A stretch of 64,000 nt of DNA from Nocardia huaxiensis (lineage in GTDB: Bacteria; Actinomycetota; Actinomycetes; Mycobacteriales; Mycobacteriaceae), in contig NZ_CP059399.1 of the NCBI RefSeq assembly GCF_013744875.1, positions 434,001 through 498,000 of the forward strand, written 5' to 3'. Shown piece by piece: positions 17,323 through 25,787 of this stretch. The notes beneath the pieces are model-generated. The model made no database searches, was not told the DNA's origin, and worked only from the letters and a program-made list of their open reading frames with translations. The stretch's first letter is position 1. Each line of letters opens with the position of its first letter. Made by a program: the position numbers and the translations under genes.

Positions 17323-19374
17323 ATGAGCGAATTGCGGCCGGGCGAGGTGATCGCCGGGTATGTGATCGCGCGTCGAATCGGTGCCGGCGGCGCGGGCGTG
17401 GTGTACGCGGCCCGCCATCCCCGCCTGCCGAGAGTGACCGCCTTCAAGGTCTTGAAGCGCGACGACTACACGGTCGACGACGACGCCTGGCGGCGCTTCG
17501 AACGCGAAGCCGATATCGCCGCACACTTCGACCACCCGAATATCGTGCAGGTGTACGACCGCGGCCTGGACGCGGACCGCCTGTGGATCTCCATGCAGTA
17601 CATCGACGGCACGGACGCCTCCGAGCTGAAAGGTCTTGCCCCCGAACGCGCCCTGCGCATCGGCGCGGAGATCGCCGCCGCCCTCGACTACGCACACGGC
17701 AAGGGCGTCCTGCACCGCGATGTGAAACCCTCCAACATCCTGCTGGCCGCCCCCGACAACGGCCGCCCGGAACGCGCCCTGCTCACCGACTTCGGCATCG
17801 CCCGCCTGCACGACGAGACCACCGCCCTCACCCGCACCGGAAACATCTCCGCCACTTTCGCTTTCGCGTCCCCGGAGCAGGTCTCGGATCAGCCCCTCGG
17901 CCCGCAATCCGACCAATACTCGTTGGCCTGCACCCTTTTCGTGCTCCTCACCGACCAGCGCCCCTTCAGTGCGAACAACCCCCTCGGCTGGGTGCACGCC
18001 CACACCATGAAGCCGCCCCTGCGCATTTCCCACGTGCGCCCCGACCTTCCGGCCGCGCTCGACCCGATCCTGGATCGAGCCCTGGCCAAGGAACCACAGC
18101 ACCGCTACGCCACCTGCGTGGAGTTCCTGCAGGCGGCCGTGAACGCCTACTACGGCGACTCCGCCGTCACACCCACTGCACAGTCCGTGATCCCGGCCGA
18201 TTGGCAGGCGACTACACAGGTGACTGCGCCCCTAGGGGTTTCGCGGCAATCCGACCCCTCACAGCCATCCACGCCCGCGGTGTCGTGGCCGGGGAACTCG
18301 ATATCCGGGGCGACGCCTCCTGCGAGCGGGCCGACGACCTCGATGCCCGGTTCGCCGATACCGGCCGCCGCCGGGCCCCCTCCGGTGCATCCCGATGGTG
18401 GTCGGCGAAATCCCGCACAGCCCAGCCGCTTCCGCACGCGCGTCCTGGTCCTCGTGGCGGTCGCCGCGTTGGCCGTCGCCGGGGGTGTGGGGGCCGCATT
18501 CCTGTTGCGCGACAAGGGGTCAGCCGCCCCGCAGGCCGTGCCGGACAAGTTCCTCGGCACCTGGCTGGCCACCGAAGGCAAGACGAGTTATCGGCTGGTG
18601 GTGCAGCAGGGCAAGCCCGGCGACACCGTGCTGGCCAGCACCGTTGACGGGGTGCTGGGCAATGGGGCCGGTTTCCACTGTGAGTTCTCCGCGCCGTTCA
18701 CCGAGGCTCCCGCCGGGGGTGAACGCCTGCTGGTCGGCCAGTCGGAGATCATCACCAGCACGCCCTCGAACGCGTGCAAGGCGAATGCGCCCACCACGCT
18801 GAACCTGCTCGAAGACGGCCGCCTCAGCCGCAAAACCGATGTGAGCGGGCTGATCACGTACAGCCGGGCCGCAGACCTGGCGCAGTCGTGGGGCGAGCAT
18901 TCCGCCATCGCGCAGGCGTTCCCGAGCCTGGTGGGCAAGCTCGCCGCGTCCGGCCGCTCGGTGGGCTGGCAGGGGGCGTCCTGCCTGAAACGGGATCCGA
19001 GCCCTACCGATGCCGCGACCGCGCAGGGTGCGCGCCGCATTCTCTGCAATCCGAGCGACGATTCCGGCCAGGTGCGGTTCGACTTCTTCGATTTCGGCGC
19101 ACGGCCGGCCCAATCCGCCGCAGCCATGTTCTTCGACGGCACGGCGAGCACCACGACCGTCACCCACCCCGATGTGGCCGGTGAGCTCACCATCCTCACC
19201 GAGCCCGGCGTGAATCGGGCGACGCAGGCCGACAGCGACGCGAACCGCATCCTGATCGCAATCACCTTCCCCGACAGTGATTTCCGATCACGATTCGTCC
19301 TCGTCGTGCGCTGGCCGGGTCACACCGTCGACGACGTATTGAACACCTGGCTGGCGGGTGCGCCGCTGAAATAG
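17323..19374 (+). CDS. Membrane serine/threonine protein kinase
   Basis: The ATG at 17323 is preceded by GAGGAT, giving 683 residues. The kinase domain spans about residues 12-270, with glycine loop IGAGGAG (19-25), Lys42 in TAFK, catalytic HRDVKPSN (131-138), DFGIA (156-160) and the FASPEQ segment. A Pro/Ser/Thr-rich juxtamembrane linker (about 285-365) leads to one membrane helix (about 370-392) and an extracytoplasmic domain of about 290 residues with paired cysteines. This is the PknB/PknD-type layout for sensing an external signal. It is divergent from embC, with about 195 bases between. A role in wall control is suggested only by position. Confidence 0.9.
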   Translation: MSELRPGEVIAGYVIARRIGAGGAGVVYAARHPRLPRVTAFKVLKRDDYTVDDDAWRRFEREADIAAHFDHPNIVQVYDRGLDADRLWISMQYIDGTDASELKGLAPERALRIGAEIAAALDYAHGKGVLHRDVKPSNILLAAPDNGRPERALLTDFGIARLHDETTALTRTGNISATFAFASPEQVSDQPLGPQSDQYSLACTLFVLLTDQRPFSANNPLGWVHAHTMKPPLRISHVRPDLPAALDPILDRALAKEPQHRYATCVEFLQAAVNAYYGDSAVTPTAQSVIPADWQATTQVTAPLGVSRQSDPSQPSTPAVSWPGNSISGATPPASGPTTSMPGSPIPAAAGPPPVHPDGGRRNPAQPSRFRTRVLVLVAVAALAVAGGVGAAFLLRDKGSAAPQAVPDKFLGTWLATEGKTSYRLVVQQGKPGDTVLASTVDGVLGNGAGFHCEFSAPFTEAPAGGERLLVGQSEIITSTPSNACKANAPTTLNLLEDGRLSRKTDVSGLITYSRAADLAQSWGEHSAIAQAFPSLVGKLAASGRSVGWQGASCLKRDPSPTDAATAQGARRILCNPSDDSGQVRFDFFDFGARPAQSAAAMFFDGTASTTTVTHPDVAGELTILTEPGVNRATQADSDANRILIAITFPDSDFRSRFVLVVRWPGHTVDDVLNTWLAGAPLK

Positions 19375-19401
19375 GTTCCGGCCCTGCGGTTTCGGCGGCG
19401 T

Positions 19402-19953
19402 TCAGCCCCGGTAGCGCATGAGCACCACCCCGGACCGGAAGGCCCGCGCCTCGGCGAGCCGCAGCCGCGGCAGCATCACCCCGTCCGGAAACAGCCGCGC
19501 CCCCTGCCCGAGCACCACCGGATGCTGGAACAGCCGGAACTCGTCCACCAGTCCGGCCGCCACCAGCGAATGCACCAGCGTGATGCTGCCCGTGCACACG
19601 ATGTCCTCGCCCGGCATGGATTTCAGCAGCCGGATCTCGTCGACCAGCGGCCCGCGCAGCACGGTGGTGTTCTCCCACTGCGGATCCCCCATGGTGTGCG
19701 AGGTGACGTACTTGTCCACCTTGTTCAGATAGTCGGCCACCCCGGTGGTGTCCCCGGTCTGCACGGGCCAGTACCCCCGCATCTCCTCGAAGGTGACCCG
19801 CCCGAACAGCACGGCGTCGGCCGCTTCGAACTGTTCCCGCACGGCCTCCACCTGGTCGCTCTCGTCGGGCCCCTCGGCGACGGCGAACCAGCCGCCGGTC
19901 GCGTCGATGACCCCGTCGAGGGTGATGTTCTCGGTGACGATCAGATCTCGCAT
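19402..19953 (-). CDS. Dihydrofolate reductase/RibD C-terminal family protein
   Basis: The 183-residue protein starts MRDLIVTENITLDGVID, the usual opening of the RibD C-terminal (dihydrofolate-reductase-like) family. It continues with AVLFGRVTFEEMRGYWP, KYVTSHTMGDP and a nucleotide-site segment GEDIVCTGSITLVHSLV. Members are NADPH-dependent reductases of unknown substrate, not the essential folate enzyme. It converges with the kinase gene, 27 bases away. Confidence 0.85.
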   Translation of the reverse strand: MRDLIVTENITLDGVIDATGGWFAVAEGPDESDQVEAVREQFEAADAVLFGRVTFEEMRGYWPVQTGDTTGVADYLNKVDKYVTSHTMGDPQWENTTVLRGPLVDEIRLLKSMPGEDIVCTGSITLVHSLVAAGLVDEFRLFQHPVVLGQGARLFPDGVMLPRLRLAEARAFRSGVVLMRYRG

Positions 19954-20049
19954 GGTTCGAGCCTCCGAATCACATAGTCGGTCATGGACTAGGACGGGGC
20001 CCGCGATCCGAACTCATCGTTCGCGCCGAAGGAATTCTGTTGTGCCAGT

Positions 20050-21861
20050 TCAGGCGAGTCCGCGGACGTCCCACAGCCACACGCCGTCGACATACCGCGC
20101 GGGGATGCCGAGCAGTTCGTCCACGGTTCGCCGCAGTACGTCGGCATGGTCGGTGGGCGGCAGCACCACCACATCGGCCCGCCAGAACCGCAGATCGTCC
20201 AGCGCCTGCCGCTGTTCGGCCGCGGTGATCACCGGCACCTGATCCGCCTGCTGCGCCTTGGTGAGCAATGCGGCGGTGGGCCGCGCGTCCGGCCCGTAAC
20301 TGCCCTTCTTGTCGTTTCCGGTCGGCCCCACGAAATAGCCTCCGGCGAGCGGGAATTCGAAACCGGAATCGACCTGCCAGCGCAGCGCGCGAGCATCCGG
20401 CGGCGAGGGTGGCGGCGCGATCACCACCGAGCCACCCGAAACATACTGCCGCACAGTCCCATCGGTGAAGAACGCCGGTGTCGGCGCACGCTGCACCACC
20501 GGCAGGATGGTCGGCGTGAGCGGCAGCAGCGCCAGGAACAGCGCCGCGAACCAGCCCAGCGGCCGCCAATCCGTCGCGGATTCCCGCCAGTAATCCACGG
20601 CCCGCTGGGTGGCGACCGCGAGTATCAGCGCGATGGCCGGTATGGCCGCCATGGTGAGCCGCGACTCCAGCACCGTATTCAGCAGCGGCACATGCTCCAT
20701 CCACGACCACGGCAGCGTGATCCCGGTGTCGTCCTTGCCGATCACCAGCGTCGATCCCAGCGAGAGCAGCGTGAACACCGCGATCACGGCTGCCGCGGCC
20801 CGCACGATGCGCTCCCGCCACAGAAAGGCCACGGTCACCGCGACGAGCAGCAGCAGCGGCCACCCGAAATACGAGTTCTCCTCGGTCGGATTGATGGCCA
20901 CGTTCTGGCCGTGCAGGAGCAGGCCGCCCAGTGATTCCGAAGGGAACTGGAACAGCGCTTTGAGATCGTTGCCCATCGGCCCGTGATCGATGGAGCGATA
21001 CGACTGCGGGCCGAAGAACTGCCACCACAGCGCAATCGCGGTGCACGCCAGCGTGATCAGTCCCGCCCACAGCACAGTCGGCGTGACAGCTCGCACGGCC
21101 CGCATTCCCGTGCGCGGCGAATGCAGGTAATACACAACCGTGAACAGCCCGAAGGCCAGCGCGAAGATCAGCAGTGGTTCTTCCCCGAGCGCGATCTGCA
21201 CCGCCACAAGCAGACCGAGCACGACAGCATTCCGCACCCGCCGCGCTTTCCGCTCCGTGCCCGTCCGTTTCACCATCCGGATGAGCTGCAATGCGATCAC
21301 CGGAAGCAGCGCCAGCACAACGAAATTCGGATGAGCGTTGGCGTGCGAGATCATGGCCGGCGCGAACCCGCAGACCAAACCTCCCACGGCCGCAGCGAAT
21401 TTCGACGACACGACCTCGCTGGAGAACAGTCGGTACCAGGCGAACGCCGATCCGAACAGCCCGAGCGTGAGCACGAGCACGAAAGTGACAGTGGGACCGA
21501 ACAACAGCGTTACCGGCGTGAGCGGCACACTGACCCCGAACATGGCCGTATTGGCCATCATGTTCACGCCGTCCGGAAAGTTCTGCAGATTCGTCCCCAG
21601 CGGATTCTCCAGATGCGCCACGCTGTGCGCGGTGACCGCGAAGAACCACTCCCACATGGTCTGGTCCTGACCGCTCTTGATCAGGTAGCCACTGCCCGGA
21701 TGCCGCCACTGTCCCGACAGCACGAGTATCGCGAGCGTGAGGTAGACGGCGGCGACGGCGACATCGGCTCGCGCATATCGCAGCCGTCCGGTGAATCGCT
21801 GTAGCCGAGTGGATTCAGCGGGTGTGATGGTCCGATTGGACCGATCGAGTACTTCAACCAT
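20050..21861 (-). CDS. Large multi-pass membrane protein, GT-C-like
   Basis: The 603-residue protein has about 11-12 hydrophobic segments. A first external loop (SGQDQTMWEWF, then HLENPLGTNLQNFPDGVNM) carries acidic and His residues where GT-C glycosyltransferases keep their catalytic Asp. A soluble C-terminal domain of about 120 residues ends in RYVDGVWLWDVRGLA. It sits in the aftA-embC gap, where M. tuberculosis has no gene, and reads in the same direction as both. A polyprenyl-phosphate-sugar transferase of the envelope is the best guess. A specific reaction cannot be assigned. Confidence 0.6.
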   Translation of the reverse strand: MVEVLDRSNRTITPAESTRLQRFTGRLRYARADVAVAAVYLTLAILVLSGQWRHPGSGYLIKSGQDQTMWEWFFAVTAHSVAHLENPLGTNLQNFPDGVNMMANTAMFGVSVPLTPVTLLFGPTVTFVLVLTLGLFGSAFAWYRLFSSEVVSSKFAAAVGGLVCGFAPAMISHANAHPNFVVLALLPVIALQLIRMVKRTGTERKARRVRNAVVLGLLVAVQIALGEEPLLIFALAFGLFTVVYYLHSPRTGMRAVRAVTPTVLWAGLITLACTAIALWWQFFGPQSYRSIDHGPMGNDLKALFQFPSESLGGLLLHGQNVAINPTEENSYFGWPLLLLVAVTVAFLWRERIVRAAAAVIAVFTLLSLGSTLVIGKDDTGITLPWSWMEHVPLLNTVLESRLTMAAIPAIALILAVATQRAVDYWRESATDWRPLGWFAALFLALLPLTPTILPVVQRAPTPAFFTDGTVRQYVSGGSVVIAPPPSPPDARALRWQVDSGFEFPLAGGYFVGPTGNDKKGSYGPDARPTAALLTKAQQADQVPVITAAEQRQALDDLRFWRADVVVLPPTDHADVLRRTVDELLGIPARYVDGVWLWDVRGLA

Positions 21862-21913
21862 CGCCCGGCCACGCTAGTGCGTGTGGCTGAGCGTCCCCTG
21901 GCAAGTCGCTGAG

Positions 21914-21967
21914 TTATCCACAGAAACGGGCCTCAATCCACAGATTCAGACCCGTTTCTGTGTATAA
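21914..21967. promoter_or_regulatory. Inverted repeat carrying two DnaA-box consensus sites
   Basis: TTATCCACAGAAACGGG (21914-21930) and CCCGTTTCTGTGTATAA (21951-21967) form a 17-bp inverted repeat with a single mismatch and a 20-base spacer. Each arm begins with a match to the DnaA box TTATNCACA, in opposite orientation. It lies between aftA and the next minus-strand gene, so it could also be a terminator or operator. Confidence 0.5.
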
Positions 21968-22022
21968 GTGACCCTTGTCTCGTTGTCTGATATAGACATT
22001 CGTGACCTGAGTCACAGCTTCG

Positions 22023-24092
22023 TTAGCGTCGCACCACGAGCGTGAACGGCCCGATATCGGTCACCTGGAAGCGCGCATCCTCGAACAGCGCCTTCGGGAA
22101 CGCCACCGTGAACCGCTTCACGTTCGGATCGTTCGGATACACGTCCTCCGACAACCGCAGCGTGTACTGATCCCCGGCATTCCGGAACAGGAAGGCGTCC
22201 GGCGCCCGCCACGGGCACCGCTGCAACGCCTGGATCAACTCCTCCGGCGTCTTCAACCCCGCCCACCGCTTGATCTCCGCGGTACGCCCGGGGAAGTCCG
22301 CGAGGGGATTCGCGTAATGCGAAGTGAGCGCCTGGAATCCGTAGTACGGGTAGATCGCCAGGAAGCTGGTGTCCGCGGTCAGCACCACACTCGCGTCCCG
22401 TGGCCGCCCGGTCTGATCCCGCAGCGCCGCATCGATTTTCGCGTAGTGCGACACAGCGGAAGGCGGCCGCTTGTCCGCCCGCACCCCATTCCCATCGGTA
22501 TCGGTGTATGCCGTCGTGATTTCCGCATCCAGCACATGCGGAATCTCCTGACTGAACGCCACCGCCCCCAGCACCGCCACCGCGGCCACCACCGGCCGCA
22601 TCCTCTCCGGCTCGTTCAGCACCTGATAGACGGCCCGCGCCCCCTCCACGAACCCGAATGCCCCGGCAGCCGCCAGCAGCGAATACAGGATCGGCTCCAA
22701 CCGGAACGACAGCAGCGTGGTCCCCGCCGCCGTCGCCGTCATCGACAGCAGGCTCCAGAGATAAACCGCCACAACCCCGATCGCCAGCGCCTGCGCCCGC
22801 CGCGAACTCCCCACCCGCAACACCAGCCAGATGGTCCCGATCAAACAGAACGCCCCCACCAGACTGAACTGGAACATCGGCAGCGCCAGCTCCGACCCGG
22901 TCTCCGGCAGGTAGTGGAACGCCGACCCACCCGCGAACGACGCCTCCCCGCGCAGGAACTTCACCAGGAACGGCATCCACACCGTCAACGCCAGTACGCC
23001 CGCGACGGCCCCGATCGTGATGAGCCGGACCAGGATCGGCCACAACTCCGCCCACGCGCCCGGCACCACCGCACTCGGCGTCGCCGCATCTCCGGTCTGC
23101 CCGCCCGCCGTGCTCCTGGCCGCCGCGTCCCGATGCCGCTGTGTCCGCAATGCCCGCCGCCGCTCCCGCAGCATGAGCGCGGCCGCGATCAACGCCATCA
23201 GGCACACCGAGAACACGGCCACCACGAAGTACAGCGTGTAGAACGCCGCGGACAGCCCGAGGAAGAGCCCGACGCCGATGACGGCCCCCCAGCCGCCCGC
23301 CGTCCGTGTCTCGGAATCCTCGTGGGTCTCACCGGCTCCCGCGAGTACCGTGCGTGCCGTCAGCGCTGCGGGCCGATGCAGCGCGCCCCACGCCAGCACC
23401 AGCGCGGGCGCGAACAGGAGCACCAGCACCGCGCCATAGGCTTCGGGCGCGCCGTAGGCCAGGGTCACCGCGGTGGTCGCGGCCGCCACCGCGACCGCCC
23501 AGTCGGCGCGAATCAGGTTGGACCACAACACGTATGCCACAACCGCCGCCACCGCCAGCGCAATGATCGCGTACGGCTTGAACGCCTCCCACCCGGCCAT
23601 CCCGGTCAGGTTCGCGAACCGCCCCCCGAACCAGAACCACCCGGCCGGATAGAACGGCGGCAAATCGATGTAGTTCATATCGTGCAGCGCCGCACTGTCG
23701 GTCAGCCGCGTCAAATACTGAGTCCGGAACTCCTGATCCACGGACATCCCGAACAGATACAGCTTGGTGGCCGCCAACGGCATCCCCAGCGTCACCGTCA
23801 CAAACCCTGAAAGCCCGCCCCAAGCCAGCACTTTCGCCACCCAGGGCCACTTCTTCACCCGAATCAGCCAGATGGCCGCGACCAGCATCCCCAACGCGAC
23901 AACCTGCCCCACAGTCGTCAACGCTCGCAACACATTCGACGCATTGAACGCAGGCCACTCGACAGTCGAGAACGCCACCAGCCCCACCCCGGCCACAACA
24001 GCAGCGACAACCGCCCCGAGCACAGCCTCCCCAGCCGCACTCCCCGCCTGCCGCAGCAACGGCGTCATCCGGCTGCCACCCTGTCCACTCAT
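22023..24092 (-). CDS. aftA: Galactan 5-O-arabinofuranosyltransferase AftA
   Basis: AftA adds the first arabinose to galactan from decaprenyl-phosphoryl-arabinose. This 689-residue protein (a GTG six bases earlier is an alternative start) keeps the AftA landmarks: ALTTVGQV after helix 1, VTLGMPLAATKLYLFG, SVDQEFRTQYLTRLTD, DLPPFYPAGWFWFGG, then many membrane helices. A soluble C-terminal domain has TAYTDTDGNG, SFLAIYPYYGFQALT and ANPLADFPGR. The similarity to M. tuberculosis AftA is extensive as recalled. It lies in the emb locus as expected, though separated from embC by a membrane-protein gene. Confidence 0.92.
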   Translation of the reverse strand: MSGQGGSRMTPLLRQAGSAAGEAVLGAVVAAVVAGVGLVAFSTVEWPAFNASNVLRALTTVGQVVALGMLVAAIWLIRVKKWPWVAKVLAWGGLSGFVTVTLGMPLAATKLYLFGMSVDQEFRTQYLTRLTDSAALHDMNYIDLPPFYPAGWFWFGGRFANLTGMAGWEAFKPYAIIALAVAAVVAYVLWSNLIRADWAVAVAAATTAVTLAYGAPEAYGAVLVLLFAPALVLAWGALHRPAALTARTVLAGAGETHEDSETRTAGGWGAVIGVGLFLGLSAAFYTLYFVVAVFSVCLMALIAAALMLRERRRALRTQRHRDAAARSTAGGQTGDAATPSAVVPGAWAELWPILVRLITIGAVAGVLALTVWMPFLVKFLRGEASFAGGSAFHYLPETGSELALPMFQFSLVGAFCLIGTIWLVLRVGSSRRAQALAIGVVAVYLWSLLSMTATAAGTTLLSFRLEPILYSLLAAAGAFGFVEGARAVYQVLNEPERMRPVVAAVAVLGAVAFSQEIPHVLDAEITTAYTDTDGNGVRADKRPPSAVSHYAKIDAALRDQTGRPRDASVVLTADTSFLAIYPYYGFQALTSHYANPLADFPGRTAEIKRWAGLKTPEELIQALQRCPWRAPDAFLFRNAGDQYTLRLSEDVYPNDPNVKRFTVAFPKALFEDARFQVTDIGPFTLVVRR

Positions 24093-24227
24093 TCGCACTC
24101 CGCCTCCGGGTTCGTGACCAAGGACCGCCGGTCAGCCTAGTCAGTCCGCCGATCCCCGCATCACCACCCGCGCCGCCGGGCCGCGGACGTATCTTGGCCA
24201 TGCCGCACGCCAACCGCCGACGTCAGG

Positions 24228-24413
24228 ATGACAGGAATGTCCGAGCACCAGGTTGATCGCGAAATGTGGGAGCAGTCGAAGGCTGTCGACGCCATGCTCG
24301 GGATCACCGAGGAGTGGATGTACAACGAGATTTGCTTGCGCGACGCGATTCGTGCGGAGTTCGCACTGAAGGGCCGTATCGACGATACGATCACGGGTAG
24401 TATTCACCCATGA
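24228..24413 (+). CDS. Small hypothetical protein heading a MazEF-like operon
   Basis: This 61-residue helical, charged protein (ATG 24228; an in-frame ATG at 24237 is equally possible) contains DREMWEQSKAVDAML and EEWMYNEICLRDAIRAEF. Its stop overlaps the next start as ATGA. Not recognised. Its tight coupling to the antitoxin-toxin pair suggests a third component or a short regulator. It is divergent from aftA. Confidence 0.5.
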   Translation: MTGMSEHQVDREMWEQSKAVDAMLGITEEWMYNEICLRDAIRAEFALKGRIDDTITGSIHP

Positions 24414-24628
24414 GGACCACGGAAAAACTCACGGTCACCGTGGCAAAACCGGTGGCTGGGGCCGCACGGGCCGAAGCCGAGCGAAGCGGTGAAACCTTGT
24501 CCGCGTTGACGAATGCCGCACTGCGTGAATATCTGATTCGGCGCGCCGTCGCCGACGAGCCCGAGACCGATCGCGAGTGGCTAGAGGCCGCCGCCAGGAC
24601 GATTGTTGAGGACGAGGCTGCCCGGTGA
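24410..24628 (+). CDS. MazE/ParD-like antitoxin
   Basis: The 72-residue protein has a beta strand EKLTVTVAKPV followed by ERSGETLSALTNAALREYL, the ribbon-helix-helix pattern of type II antitoxins. An acidic tail (DEPETDREWLEAAART) follows, of the kind used to wrap the toxin. It overlaps both neighbours by 4 bases. It probably neutralises the MazF-like protein downstream and represses the operon. Confidence 0.7.
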   Translation: MRTTEKLTVTVAKPVAGAARAEAERSGETLSALTNAALREYLIRRAVADEPETDREWLEAAARTIVEDEAAR

Positions 24629-24924
24629 GGCGCGGGCAGGTTTGGCGCGTGCTCATACTCGGCCGTGTCGAACGCATCGTTCTGGTGGTCGGACACGACA
24701 CTGTCTCTGAATCACGCAATGACGTCCTCTGCGTTCAAGTACAGCAAGCCGCAGGAAAGGAATCGCTGCTCGCGGTGCACGTGAGCAGTCCGGTCGAGGG
24801 ATTCGCGCGCGCGGTGACAGTGGCCCCGATACCGAAGACGAGTTTTGTCGAGCAGCTCGGCCAGCTCGATGCGATGGTCATGGAGCAGGTCGACACTGCC
24901 CTGCGCGCGACACTAGATCTTTGA
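24625..24924 (+). CDS. MazF/PemK-like endoribonuclease toxin
   Basis: The 99-residue protein begins MRRGQVWRVLI, the characteristic start of the MazF/PemK fold. It continues with VERIVLVVGHDTVSE, a DVLCVQV strand and VTVAPIPKTSFVEQLGQL, where MazF has its Thr/Ser active-site turn and C-terminal helix. MazF enzymes cleave mRNA or tRNA at short motifs. The GTG start overlaps the antitoxin stop by 4 bases. The match is weaker than for classical MazF. Confidence 0.65.
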   Translation: MRRGQVWRVLILGRVERIVLVVGHDTVSESRNDVLCVQVQQAAGKESLLAVHVSSPVEGFARAVTVAPIPKTSFVEQLGQLDAMVMEQVDTALRATLDL

Positions 24925-24978
24925 CGTGATCGATCAGCGCGGTTCATACGTCATACCGCGGCGGTAGTCATCTACGCG

Positions 24979-25009
24979 AAGAAGGGTGGCCGGATGGGCC
25001 ACCCTTCTT
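24979..25009. terminator. Bidirectional terminator between mazF-like gene and dprE2
   Basis: AAGAAGGGTGGCC (24979-24991) pairs perfectly with GGCCACCCTTCTT (24997-25009) around a 5-base loop. It sits between two convergent genes and can serve both. Confidence 0.85.
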
Positions 25010-25025
25010 GTCGATTGCGTTGTTC

Positions 25026-25787
25026 CTAGACCGGCAGGCGGCGGAAGATCACGCGGGGGATGTGGCGCAGGATCGCCATCACGATGCGGATCTGGCCGGG
25101 GGCCCAGACGATTTCCTTGCCCTTGGCGGAAGCCGAGACGGCAAGGGCCGCAACGTCTTCCTTATTGATGGTGAGGCCGTTCTCCTTGGCGTGCGCGGAG
25201 AGCTTGGTGCGCACCATGCCGGGGCGGATGACCGTCACGCGGGGGCCGAAGGGGGCGAGGGCTTCGCCGAGGCCGAGGTAGAAGCCGTCCAGGCCGGCCT
25301 TGGTGGAGCCGTAGACGAAGTTGAAGCGGCGCACGCGCTCACCGGCCACCGAGGACATGGCCAGGATGCGGCCGAAGCCCTGCGCCTTCATCTTCTCGCC
25401 GAGCAGCACACCGACGGAAACCGCTGCGGTGTAGTTGATCTCGGCCATCATGACGGCCTTGCGCTGGTCCTGCCAGAAGATCTCGCCGTCGCCGTCGATG
25501 CCGAAGGCCACGATGGCGATGTCCACGTCGCCGTGCGCGAACGCGGCGTCGATCACCTTGGGGTGGCTGTCGGTGTCGAGCGCGTCGAAGTCGATGACCT
25601 CGACCTCGGAAGCGCCGGCGGCCTTGGCGGTGGCCACGGCCTCGTCGCGCAGCGGGTCACCCGGGAGGGCGGCCAGCACGACGCGCGCCGGGCCCTTCTT
25701 CAGGTACTCGGCCACGATCGCCAGGCCGATCTCCGAGGTGCCGCCCAGCAGCAGAATGGATTGCGGGTTTCCTACCGCATTGATCAC
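25026..25787 (-). CDS. dprE2: Decaprenylphosphoryl-2-keto-ribose reductase DprE2
   Basis: The 253-residue SDR protein starts at a GTG overlapping the dprE1 stop by 4 bases (GTGA). It has [14 protein letters not shown] as the NAD-binding glycine motif, [13 protein letters not shown], Ser in [10 protein letters not shown], and catalytic YGSTK. DprE2 reduces the keto intermediate made by DprE1 to decaprenyl-phosphoryl-arabinose, the sole arabinose donor for AftA and the Emb enzymes. The length equals that of mycobacterial DprE2, and the coupling to dprE1 is strong support. Confidence 0.95.
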   Translation of the reverse strand: MINAVGNPQSILLLGGTSEIGLAIVAEYLKKGPARVVLAALPGDPLRDEAVATAKAAGASEVEVIDFDALDTDSHPKVIDAAFAHGDVDIAIVAFGIDGDGEIFWQDQRKAVMMAEINYTAAVSVGVLLGEKMKAQGFGRILAMSSVAGERVRRFNFVYGSTKAGLDGFYLGLGEALAPFGPRVTVIRPGMVRTKLSAHAKENGLTINKEDVAALAVSASAKGKEIVWAPGQIRIVMAILRHIPRVIFRRLPV

